Shown here piece by piece: positions 1 to 5,734 of a stretch of DNA of 6,090 nucleotides. This DNA comes from Lentisphaerota bacterium (GTDB taxonomy: Bacteria > Verrucomicrobiota > Kiritimatiellia > RFP12 > UBA3636). Within the stretch, counting starts at the first letter, position 1, and each line of letters starts with the position of its first letter. A program made the translations under genes and the position numbers. Where the stretch lies: contig JAAZAI010000586.1 of NCBI GenBank assembly GCA_012514445.1, positions 1-6,090 of the forward strand, given 5' to 3'. A model generated the notes under the pieces. It worked only from the letters and a program-made list of their open reading frames with translations, was not told the origin of the DNA and did not search any database.

Positions 1-164
1 AGGCAGACGCCTTGGCGGAGGCCGCTTCTTCGCGCTGAATTCATCGCCGTGCTGTCGCACAGGTCGTTCGCATGGCCATATTGCGAATTGCTGCTTGCTC
101 AGAGCCACTCGCCTCCCTGCATTTTCTCCTGGCCGAAGGCCACGAGCAAACGCAGTGCGTCAAG
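1..164. other. Non-coding flank downstream of tRNA-Asn; no supported gene
   Basis: I see no convincing gene here on either strand. The forward open frames run straight through the tRNA gene and have no ribosome binding site. The minus-strand frames are broken by stops, and the only ATG fragment reaching the left edge (start at 44) is 14 codons long and lacks a ribosome binding site. Visible structure is limited to a 5-bp stem with a 3-nt loop at 130-142 and an inverted repeat pairing 102-109 with the tRNA 3' end. No T-run follows the stem on the tRNA strand, so an intrinsic terminator for the tRNA is not evident. The base composition is less GC-rich than in the genes to the right. Confidence 0.5.
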
Positions 165-170
165 TGGCTC
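102..170. repeat. Inverted repeat: tRNA-Asn 3' end and downstream copy
   Basis: GAGCCACT at 102-109 is the exact reverse complement of AGTGGCTC at 163-170, separated by 53 nt. The right arm covers the encoded CCA, the discriminator base and the last two acceptor bases of tRNA-Asn. In the tRNA precursor the arms could pair over 8 bp, or 10 with one G-U pair. A chance match is possible. Confidence 0.45.
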
Positions 171-239
171 CGGTGGCTGGATTCGAACCAGCGACCAAAG
201 GATTAACAGTCCTCTGCGCTACCACTGCGCTACACCGGA
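165..239 (-). tRNA. tRNA-Asn (anticodon GTT), CCA encoded
   Basis: Read on the minus strand this folds as a complete cloverleaf. It has a 7-bp acceptor stem (TCCGGTG with CACCGGA), a 4-bp D stem (GCGC/GCGC), a 5-bp anticodon stem (GAGGA with TCCTT, one G-U pair), a CTGTTAA anticodon loop, a 5-nt variable region, and a 5-bp T stem (GCTGG/CCAGC) closing the TTCGAAT loop. The anticodon GTT (plus-strand 205-207) reads AAC/AAU, so this is asparagine. The mature body is 72 nt (168-239) with discriminator G at 168. The CCA at 165-167 is in the DNA, so it need not be added after transcription. The gene stands alone and is transcribed away from the transporter operon. Confidence 0.97.
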
Positions 240-277
240 ACAAAGAGAGCCTTTCCCGCAACGGAAAAGTGGAAGGA

Positions 278-307
278 AATCTATCACACTCCGCGGTTCC
301 GTGTCAA
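278..307 (-). promoter_or_regulatory. Promoter of tRNA-Asn
   Basis: On the minus strand a perfect TTGACA -35 box (302-307) is followed by an 18-bp spacer and TAGATT (278-283, 4 of 6 matches to TATAAT). The -10 box is preceded by TGA, which gives an extended -10 element. Transcription would start near 271, leaving a leader of about 30 nt before the mature tRNA 5' end at 239 for RNase P to remove. Position, orientation and the strong -35 match suit a stable-RNA promoter. Assignment to a housekeeping sigma factor is inferred from the consensus. Confidence 0.72.
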
Positions 308-410
308 TCCCCAAAAAGGTCAAGGCGACGGGACTGTTTCACATCCGATTTTGAGCGTTTTGATGTCATGCCCCGGCGACTGACCGATTTCTCTCCAGAT
401 TTCTCGCCAT

Positions 411-439
411 TGGACAGAAAGCCCCCGGTGGTGTACACT
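411..439 (+). promoter_or_regulatory. Candidate promoter of the amino-acid ABC transporter operon
   Basis: TGGACA (411-416, 5 of 6 to TTGACA) and TACACT (434-439, 4 of 6 to TATAAT) are spaced by 17 bp and face the transporter genes. The predicted start near 446 leaves about 60 nt of leader before the ATG at 505. A perfect 8-nt palindrome, GTGTACAC at 431-438, overlaps the -10 box and could be part of an operator, though it is short enough to be chance. The sequence between this promoter and the tRNA promoter (308-410) shows nothing else I can name. Confidence 0.5.
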
Positions 440-492
440 ACGAGGTCATCCGCTCGCGTACGCCGATGGACGACGCCGCGCAGGCGGTCAAC

Positions 493-497
493 AAGGA
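493..497 (+). promoter_or_regulatory. Ribosome binding site fixing the binding-protein start
   Basis: AAGGA lies 7 nt upstream of the ATG at 505. It decides between that start and an earlier in-frame ATG at 466, which lacks a comparable site and would put a charged 13-residue extension in front of the signal peptide. Confidence 0.75.
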
Positions 498-504
498 CGC
501 CTCA

Positions 505-1281
505 ATGAAAATCAAGCTGTCGTTCGCCGCCGCGCTCGCCATGGCCGGCCTGATGCTCGTCTCCTGCTCGCGCGAGTCCGCGCGCACCGCCTTCGTCGTC
601 GGTCTCGACGATTCGTTCCCGCCGATGGGATTCCGGAACGCGGACAACGAGATCGTCGGCTACGACGTGGATCTCGCCCGCGAAGTCTGCCGCCGCCGGG
701 GCTGGGAGCTGAAGCTCCAGCCGATCGACTGGAACGCCAAGGAGATGGAGCTCAACACGCGCAAGATCGACTGCATCTGGAACGGCTTCACCATCACCGC
801 CGAGCGGCAGAAGGCGATGTGCTTCACGCCGCCGTATCTGAAGAACGCGCAGGTCGTCGTGGTCCGCCAGGATTCCGCCGCGCAAAAGCTCGCCGACCTG
901 GCCGGAAAGAAAGTCGGCACGCAGGCGGGCTCGGCCGGCGTGGGCGCGATCGACGAAGCGGCGGCGTTCAAGGCCTCGCTCGCCGAGGTGGTCGAATACA
1001 AGGACTACCTCACCGCGCTCATGGATCTCGAATCGAAGGGCGTCGACGCGATCGTGATGGACCTGCTCGTGGCCAACGACAACATCCGCCGGTCCGGCAA
1101 GCCGTTCCGGATTCTCGAGGAGACGCTCTCCCCCGAGACGTTCGGCGTGGGCTTCCGGCTGGGCGACGACGCGCTCATGGACGAGGTCTGGCAGACGCTG
1201 CTGGCGATGCAGGCGGACGGCACGGTCTCGAAGCTCGCCGAGAAATGGTTCGGCGCGGACATCTCGGTGATCGGCCAGTAG
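505..1281 (+). CDS. Amino-acid ABC transporter substrate-binding lipoprotein
   Basis: This 258-residue protein captures an amino acid outside the cytoplasmic membrane and delivers it to the permease encoded next. It opens with a lipoprotein signal peptide: positive residues K2 and K4, a hydrophobic stretch, and the lipobox Leu-Val-Ser-Cys, with C21 as the lipid-modified residue. The rest is a family-3 solute-binding protein (SBP_bac_3) of normal length. Recognisable segments are the first strand (VVGLDDSFPPMGF, 31-43), the GYDVDLA segment (52-58), NGFTITAER (93-101) and the second-lobe stretch DAIVMD (181-186). By analogy with HisJ/GlnH, R101 should bind the ligand carboxylate and D186 its amino group, so an alpha-amino acid is likely. 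Which one cannot be read from the sequence. The start is set by the lipobox and the AAGGA site. Two cysteines (C62, C90) remain in the mature domain besides C21, as does C106. Confidence 0.93.
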   Translation: MKIKLSFAAALAMAGLMLVSCSRESARTAFVVGLDDSFPPMGFRNADNEIVGYDVDLAREVCRRRGWELKLQPIDWNAKEMELNTRKIDCIWNGFTITAERQKAMCFTPPYLKNAQVVVVRQDSAAQKLADLAGKKVGTQAGSAGVGAIDEAAAFKASLAEVVEYKDYLTALMDLESKGVDAIVMDLLVANDNIRRSGKPFRILEETLSPETFGVGFRLGDDALMDEVWQTLLAMQADGTVSKLAEKWFGADISVIGQ

Positions 1282-1288
1282 CGCGGAG

Positions 1289-1309
1289 CGCCGCCCGCGA
1301 GGGGCGGCG
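1289..1309 (+). promoter_or_regulatory. Intercistronic GC hairpin between binding protein and permease
   Basis: An uninterrupted 8-bp all-GC stem (1289-1296 with 1302-1309) closes a 5-nt loop (GCGAG). It starts 7 nt after the binding-protein stop and ends 9 nt before the permease ATG. No T-run follows, so it does not look like a full intrinsic terminator. Hairpins in this position are known in other binding-protein-dependent transport operons to protect the upstream message and favour excess binding protein. That role is inferred here. The stem also covers the G-rich stretch 1299-1307 that would serve as the permease ribosome binding site. Confidence 0.5.
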
Positions 1310-1318
1310 GCACGATTC

Positions 1319-2014
1319 ATGACGCTGGAGACGATCGAAACCTGGCTGGCGGGGGCGGGCGCGTGGGCGCTGGGCCTTCGGCAGATGCTGCAGCCCATGC
1401 TGCAGGGCACGCTCGTCTCGATCGAGCTGTTCTTCCTGACGCTGCTCTTCGCCGTGCCGCTGGCGCTGCCCGTGGCGCTCGGACGCATGTCCCCGTGGCG
1501 TCCGCTGCGCCGCGTCGTCAACGCCTACCTGCTGGTGATGCGCGGCACGCCGCTCATCCTGCAGATCCTGTTCGTCTACTTCGCGCCCTACTACCTGTTC
1601 AAGTCCACGCCGTTTTCGCGCTTCGCGGCGGTCGTCGTGGCCTTCGTCGTGAACTACGCCGCCTATTTCGCCGAAATCTACCGCGGCGGGATCGAGGCGA
1701 TTCCGCGCGGCCAGCACGAAGCGGCCAAAGTGCTGGGCTTCTCGCCATGGCAGACGTTCCAGCGCATCATCCTGCCGCAAGTGGTCAAGCGCATCGTGCC
1801 CGCCTCGGCCAACGAGGTCATCACGCTGGTGAAGGACACCGCGCTGGCGCAGACCATCGGCGTGGCGGAGCTGTTCCGCGCGGCGCAGACCATCTCCGCC
1901 CGCCAGTTCTCCGTGCTGCCGATCTTCGTCGCCGGCGCCTTCTACTTCGTCATGAACTGGGTCGTCTCCATCTCCTTCGAGAAGCTGGAGCGACGGCTCG
2001 ACTACTACCGGTGA
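1319..2014 (+). CDS. Amino-acid ABC transporter permease (HisM/GlnP type)
   Basis: This 231-residue integral membrane protein forms the translocation channel of the importer, probably as a homodimer because only one permease gene is present. Hydrophobic segments lie at about 32-55, 68-94, 101-120 and 199-219, with further hydrophobic stretches in between. The cytoplasmic EAA loop that docks on the ATPase is clear: E134-A-A-136, G140 and L152-P153, preceded by YRGGIEAIPRGQ (121-132). The segment MRGTPLILQILFVYF (74-88) is characteristic of the polar amino-acid permease family (His/Glu/Gln/Arg/opine, 3-TM type). The length is normal for the family. It lies 37 nt after the binding-protein gene and 4 nt before the ATPase gene. 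Its ribosome binding site is G-rich and partly within the upstream hairpin. Confidence 0.95.
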   Translation: MTLETIETWLAGAGAWALGLRQMLQPMLQGTLVSIELFFLTLLFAVPLALPVALGRMSPWRPLRRVVNAYLLVMRGTPLILQILFVYFAPYYLFKSTPFSRFAAVVVAFVVNYAAYFAEIYRGGIEAIPRGQHEAAKVLGFSPWQTFQRIILPQVVKRIVPASANEVITLVKDTALAQTIGVAELFRAAQTISARQFSVLPIFVAGAFYFVMNWVVSISFEKLERRLDYYR

Positions 2015-2018
2015 CCCC

Positions 2019-2792
2019 ATGGAAGCGCCCCGCGAAATCATCCGCGTCTCGAACGTCTCGAAGTCCTTCGGCGGCCTGCCCGTGCTGCGCGACATCTCGT
2101 TCGCCGTCAACCGCGGCGAGGTCGTCTCGATCATCGGCCCGTCGGGCTCGGGCAAGTCGACGCTGCTGCGCTGCGTCACCCTGCTCGAGACGGTCGACGG
2201 CGGCACGATCCTCGTGGACGACGACGCTCTCGTGCGCGACGGCGTCTACGCCGGTCGCGCCGCCCAGCGCGCGATCGGGCTCAAGCTGGGGCTCGTCTTC
2301 CAGAACTTCAACCTCTTCCCCCACTTCTCCGTGCTGCGCAACCTGACCGAGGCGCAGATCCACGTGCTGCGCAGGCCGCGCGACGCGGCGGAGCGGCGCG
2401 CCCGCGAGCTGCTCGCCAAGATGGGGATCGCGGACAAGGCGGCGGCGCATCCCTTCGAGCTCTCCGGCGGACAGCAGCAGCGCGTCTCCATCGCCCGGGC
2501 GATGGCGCTCGACCCCGAAGTGCTCTTCTTCGACGAGCCGACGAGCGCGCTCGATCCCGAGCTGACCGGCGAGATCCTCAACGTCATCCGCGCCTTGGCG
2601 CGCGAACGCATCACGATGGTCATCGTGACCCACGAAATGGCCTTCGCCCGCGACGTCGCGGACCGCGTCGTGTTCATGGACGGCGGGGTGATCGTCGAAG
2701 CCGGCCCCGCCGCCGAAGTGATCGGCGCCCCGCGCAACGAGCGCACCCGCGCCTTCCTGGCCCGCTTCTCCGGCCAGCAGCCGCAAGGATGA
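2019..2792 (+). CDS. Amino-acid ABC transporter ATP-binding protein (GlnQ/HisP type)
   Basis: This 257-residue cytoplasmic ATPase powers the importer. All nucleotide-binding motifs are intact: Walker A GPSGSGKST (40-48), Q-loop Q95 in VFQNFNLFP, ABC signature LSGGQ (148-152), Walker B ending in D172 with catalytic E173 (VLFFDEP), D-loop SALD (176-179) and switch H205 (THEMAFA). The QNFNLFPH and THEMAFARDVADRVVFMDGG segments are typical of the polar amino-acid ATPase group. The ATG is 4 nt after the permease TGA with no strong ribosome binding site, which suggests translational coupling. A mid-protein insertion around residues 68-86 (variable residues between VDD and IGLKLGLVFQ) is normal for the group. 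The gene ends 37 nt from the stop of the opposing activase gene. Confidence 0.97.
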   Translation: MEAPREIIRVSNVSKSFGGLPVLRDISFAVNRGEVVSIIGPSGSGKSTLLRCVTLLETVDGGTILVDDDALVRDGVYAGRAAQRAIGLKLGLVFQNFNLFPHFSVLRNLTEAQIHVLRRPRDAAERRARELLAKMGIADKAAAHPFELSGGQQQRVSIARAMALDPEVLFFDEPTSALDPELTGEILNVIRALARERITMVIVTHEMAFARDVADRVVFMDGGVIVEAGPAAEVIGAPRNERTRAFLARFSGQQPQG

Positions 2793-2795
2793 TCC

Positions 2796-2811
2796 CCGCC
2801 GCGACGGGCGG
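2796..2811. terminator. Weak hairpin in the convergent gap
   Basis: The 37-nt gap between the two convergent operons (2793-2829) contains a 5-bp GC stem (CCGCC 2796-2800 with GGCGG 2807-2811) and a 6-nt loop. It is symmetrical for both strands and in the right place for a shared terminator. There is no T-run on either side and the stem is short, so this is only a candidate. Rho-dependent or run-through termination is equally possible. Confidence 0.25.
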
Positions 2812-2829
2812 CTCCGGGACCCCGCGCGC

Positions 2830-3702
2830 TCAAGAACGGCCCGGGACCGCCCGGCGCCTGAACGCCTCGAGTTCTCCAGTCGTCGGCGCGCGCATCGCGG
2901 ACCAGTCGGACTCGGCGAGTCCGGCCATCGCCGCCTTGCCGCGGCCCATGTCGTGATACGGAAGCAGGTCGACGCCCCGGACATGCTCCAGCGCGGCGGT
3001 CTCGGCCACGAACGCGGCCAGGCCGTCGTCGAAATTGACGCCCGCGACACAGGGTACGCGGATGACGATGTCGCACCCCGCCTTGTCGAGCGCGGCGATG
3101 TTGGACAGCACCACGTCGGGGTTGGCGCCGATGAGCGTCGGATACGCCGCTCGCGACGCCTTGATGTCGCAGAGGTACAGATCGGCCCGGCCCACCACTC
3201 GCGCGAATTCCATCGGCGGCAACGCGCAAGAAGTTTCGATGGCGCTCGCGATGCCTTCGCGGCGTGCGGCGTCGAGCAGCGCCAGGACGAAATCCATCTG
3301 CATCAGCGGCTCGCCGCCGGAGAGCGTCATGCCTCCGCCCGTGCCGGCATAATAGGGCATGTCCCTGCGAACGACGCGCATCACGGCCTCCACGTTCATT
3401 TCGGCGCCGAGAAGCGTGATCGCGGCGGCGGGACACTCCGCCACGCAGACGCCGCAGCCGTCGCGGCGAGGCTTGCCGCGAAGGCAGTCCGAGGCCGGCT
3501 CGACGCAGCGGCCGCAGCCGATGCAGCGGCGGGGATTGCGCGAGACGCGCGAGCCGACGGGCCGGTAGTCCGGATTGTGGCACCAGGGGCAGCGCAGCGG
3601 ACAGCCCTGCAGGAACACCGTCGTCCGATAGCCGGGGCCATCGCCAATGCAGGCGCGCTGGATGCGCGAGACGCGCCCCGTCGTGCCGCTAGGCGACGCC
3701 AT
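2830..3702 (-). CDS. Glycyl-radical enzyme activating enzyme (radical SAM, with ferredoxin-like insert)
   Basis: This 290-residue radical-SAM protein should reduce S-adenosylmethionine and abstract hydrogen from Gly656 of the neighbouring glycyl radical enzyme. Visible elements in order are GDGPGYRTTVF (20-30), the radical-SAM cluster motif CX3CX2C (C34, C38, C41, followed by HNPD), a cysteine-rich ferredoxin-like insert (C60, C63, C66, C73, C83, C86, C90), the SAM-binding GGE (TLSGGEP, 126-132), DIK (179-181), RVPCVAGVN (215-223) and LLPYHDMGRGK (246-256). The ferredoxin insert is typical of activases for non-PFL enzymes. It has only seven cysteines and lacks canonical ones at positions 70 and 80. 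The ATG at 3702 overlaps the end of the GRE gene by 14 nt and has GGAG at 3708-3711. The earlier in-frame ATG at 3795 would add 31 residues that only mirror the GRE coding sequence in another frame. Confidence 0.93.
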   Translation of the reverse strand: MASPSGTTGRVSRIQRACIGDGPGYRTTVFLQGCPLRCPWCHNPDYRPVGSRVSRNPRRCIGCGRCVEPASDCLRGKPRRDGCGVCVAECPAAAITLLGAEMNVEAVMRVVRRDMPYYAGTGGGMTLSGGEPLMQMDFVLALLDAARREGIASAIETSCALPPMEFARVVGRADLYLCDIKASRAAYPTLIGANPDVVLSNIAALDKAGCDIVIRVPCVAGVNFDDGLAAFVAETAALEHVRGVDLLPYHDMGRGKAAMAGLAESDWSAMRAPTTGELEAFRRRAVPGRS

Positions 3703-5734
3703 GGAGGCTCCGGCGCAGGATGTCGCGCTGAACCTCCGGCGCGAGATTGACGAAGTAGTCCGAGAAGCCGCTGACGCGCACGATGAGATCGCCAAATTCC
3801 TCGGGGCGCTCCATGGCGCGCTCGAGAACGCCGTTGTCCGTCACGTTGAACTGCATTTCGTGGCCGCGACCCGCGACGAAGCGGCGCAGCAGCGCGACCA
3901 TGCGGGCGACGCCCGCCTCGCCCTGGAACATCGCGGGCGCGAAGCGCATGTTGACGACGGTGCAGTTCTGCGTCGCGTAGTCGGGCTTCACGATCGAATT
4001 CACGAACGCGGTCGGACCTTCGCGGTCGCGGCCGGCGGAGGGCGACGCGGCGTCGGAAAGCGGCGCCTTGGCATGGCGTCCGTCGGGCGTCGCGGGCGTC
4101 GCGGCCCCGGCCGAGACGTTCTGGACGTTGGAGGCCATGCAGCTCAGCAGGCGGCCCCCGTCAGCGGAGCGCAGATCGGCTGAGAGGTGGCTGGCGAGGC
4201 GGACGATGTCGGCGGCGATCGCGTCGACGTACGGATCGTCGTTGCCGTATTTCGGCGCGTGGTTGAGGCAGACCTGGCGCAGGGCCTCGTCGCCCTCGAA
4301 ATCGCGTTCGAGCGCCTCGACGAGGCGGCGCGCCGGGATGCGCTTCTCCTCGAAGACGAGCTTCTTGACGACGGCCAGCGAATCGGCGAGGGTGGCGAGG
4401 CCCATCATGCCGATGCCGTGGAAGCGTGGGAACTCCGCCCCGCCACCGTTGACGTCGAGCCCGCGGGCGATGCAGTCGCTCACGAGCGCCGAGAGCAGCG
4501 GCATCGGATAGTCCGCCGCCGGGCGGGCGGCGAGCGCGGCGTCGTAGTCCGCCTGGTAGGCGCGGAGGCCCTCGGCGAGGCGGCGCGACAGTTCGCTCCA
4601 GAGCGCCTCGTAGGAATCGAAATCCTCCAGCCGGCGCATGAGGGAGCAGAAGATCTCCGGCATGTTGAAGCGGCCGTCGCTCCACGGCACCTGGCGGCCC
4701 GGGACGACGGTCTCGACGCAGCCGACGAGCGCGTAGTCGCGCGCGGCCTCGACGGGGATGCCCGTGCCGACGAGCATGGGGACGTTGACGTGATCGTTGA
4801 AGACGGCCGGGAAGCCGATGCCGGTGGCGATGAGCTTGACGCAGCCGCGGAGGAACGCGTCGCCGCTCTGGTCGTGGAGCCTGGCGGAGAGATTGGTCGA
4901 GGGGGAGTGGACGCGCCCGACGGCCTCGAGGATGAGCAGGCTCAGCGCGTTCTCGGCGTTGGCGCCGTCCGGCGTCATGCCGCCGATGGCGATGTTGGTG
5001 ATGTCGTGGTAGCGGTCGACGGCGACGAACAGGTGGCAGAGTGCGTCGAGCGCCTCGCCGCGTCCGGACGCGTCCGCGACGTAGAGCGGAAACAGGTATT
5101 GGTCGAGTCGGCCGAGCGCGTTGGCTCCGCCGTTGTCGGCCGTGAGCAGGTCGTGGATCGTCATCACGAGCTGGACGCCCTCCGCGAACGTCTCCGGCCT
5201 CTCCGTCGCGATCTTCTCGAGGCGCGCGGCGCAGGCGGGGTGGAAAGGGCGGCAGAACGCGGCGGCGCGGCGCAGGTAGTCCGAGACGGCCTTGAGCGAG
5301 ATCAGCATCGCCTCGCGACAGGGCGAAGGATCGCGCTGGAAGGCGTCCCCGGCGCGGCGGATGAAGTCGCCGAGCCCCTTGTCGATCAGCGTCCGGTAGT
5401 CCGGGATCGTGTGGTTGGCGCCGACCTTGAAGCTCCGCGTCGTGTCGTGGTAGGCGGCGAAGGACGCCTTGTCGTCGCGCCCTTCGCGCGGGAACGCGAC
5501 GATGGCGTAGGGCGTCAGATGGGTGGTGGCGGGGCCGCCCCAGAACTCGCCGCACATGCCAGGGTGGAGCGGCAGGTTGGCGAGGGCGTGGGCGCGCGAG
5601 CGCGCGACGCGGAGGCATTCGGGCATGCTGCCGCGCGGATGGTCGAGCAGATCGTCGCCGCAGAGGAGCGCGAACATCGATTCGCCGCGCCTGCAGCGGC
5701 GGGTGGGGTCGCCGGGTTTCGTCCACGGGTTCAT
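3689..5734 (-). CDS. Glycyl radical enzyme of the dehydratase/lyase branch, substrate unassigned
   Basis: This 681-residue oxygen-sensitive cytosolic enzyme carries both hallmarks of the family. The active-site loop is GCVETVVPGRQ with thiyl cysteine C339 (codon 4720-4718) and E341, the base position of dehydratases. The C-terminal radical motif is RVSGFSDYF with G656 (codon 3769-3767). Core family segments are present: LGRLDQYLFPLY (207-218), GGMTPDG (251-257), STNLSARLH (279-287), IGFPAVFNDH (306-315), GPTAFVNS (573-580) and MQFNV (627-631). A single Cys followed by Val-Glu, rather than Cys-Cys, excludes pyruvate formate-lyase. Known relatives with this loop include glycerol and propanediol dehydratases, choline lyase CutC, 4-hydroxyphenylacetate decarboxylase and hydroxyproline dehydratase; I cannot choose among them. 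Most are roughly 780-850 residues, so this one is compact, mainly at the N-terminus. The ATGA overlap with the upstream hydrolase and a good ribosome binding site support the start. Confidence 0.93.
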   Translation of the reverse strand: MNPWTKPGDPTRRCRRGESMFALLCGDDLLDHPRGSMPECLRVARSRAHALANLPLHPGMCGEFWGGPATTHLTPYAIVAFPREGRDDKASFAAYHDTTRSFKVGANHTIPDYRTLIDKGLGDFIRRAGDAFQRDPSPCREAMLISLKAVSDYLRRAAAFCRPFHPACAARLEKIATERPETFAEGVQLVMTIHDLLTADNGGANALGRLDQYLFPLYVADASGRGEALDALCHLFVAVDRYHDITNIAIGGMTPDGANAENALSLLILEAVGRVHSPSTNLSARLHDQSGDAFLRGCVKLIATGIGFPAVFNDHVNVPMLVGTGIPVEAARDYALVGCVETVVPGRQVPWSDGRFNMPEIFCSLMRRLEDFDSYEALWSELSRRLAEGLRAYQADYDAALAARPAADYPMPLLSALVSDCIARGLDVNGGGAEFPRFHGIGMMGLATLADSLAVVKKLVFEEKRIPARRLVEALERDFEGDEALRQVCLNHAPKYGNDDPYVDAIAADIVRLASHLSADLRSADGGRLLSCMASNVQNVSAGAATPATPDGRHAKAPLSDAASPSAGRDREGPTAFVNSIVKPDYATQNCTVVNMRFAPAMFQGEAGVARMVALLRRFVAGRGHEMQFNVTDNGVLERAMERPEEFGDLIVRVSGFSDYFVNLAPEVQRDILRRSLHGVA

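Noticed and set aside
130..142. Hairpin TGGCC-GAA-GGCCA as a tRNA terminator
   Set aside because: The stem is only 5 bp, and on the tRNA strand it is followed by AGGAGAAAA and not a T-run.
466..504. Earlier ATG (466) as the start of the binding protein
   Set aside because: It adds a polar 13-residue extension before the lipoprotein signal peptide. The ATG at 505 has AAGGA at proper spacing.
49..508. Two + strand open frames across the tRNA and its promoter
   Set aside because: They read antisense through a complete tRNA gene and the intergenic promoters, and have no ribosome binding site or protein motif.
502..1521. A 339-codon minus-strand frame opposite the binding-protein gene
   Set aside because: Low-complexity Arg/Ala/Asp/His composition, no motif, and it overlaps a clear family-3 binding protein.
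3703..3795. Earlier ATG (3795) as the activase start
   Set aside because: The extra 31 residues overlap the radical-glycine region of the GRE in another frame and look nothing like an activase N-terminus.
4161..5726. A 521-codon minus-strand frame overlapping the GRE in another phase
   Set aside because: It is an Arg/Pro-rich translation typical of an out-of-phase reading of a GC-rich gene, with no independent start signal.
3689..5734. Identification as pyruvate formate-lyase
   Set aside because: Pyruvate formate-lyase has an adjacent Cys-Cys pair at the active site and an activase without a ferredoxin insert. Here the loop is Gly-Cys-Val-Glu and the activase carries the insert.
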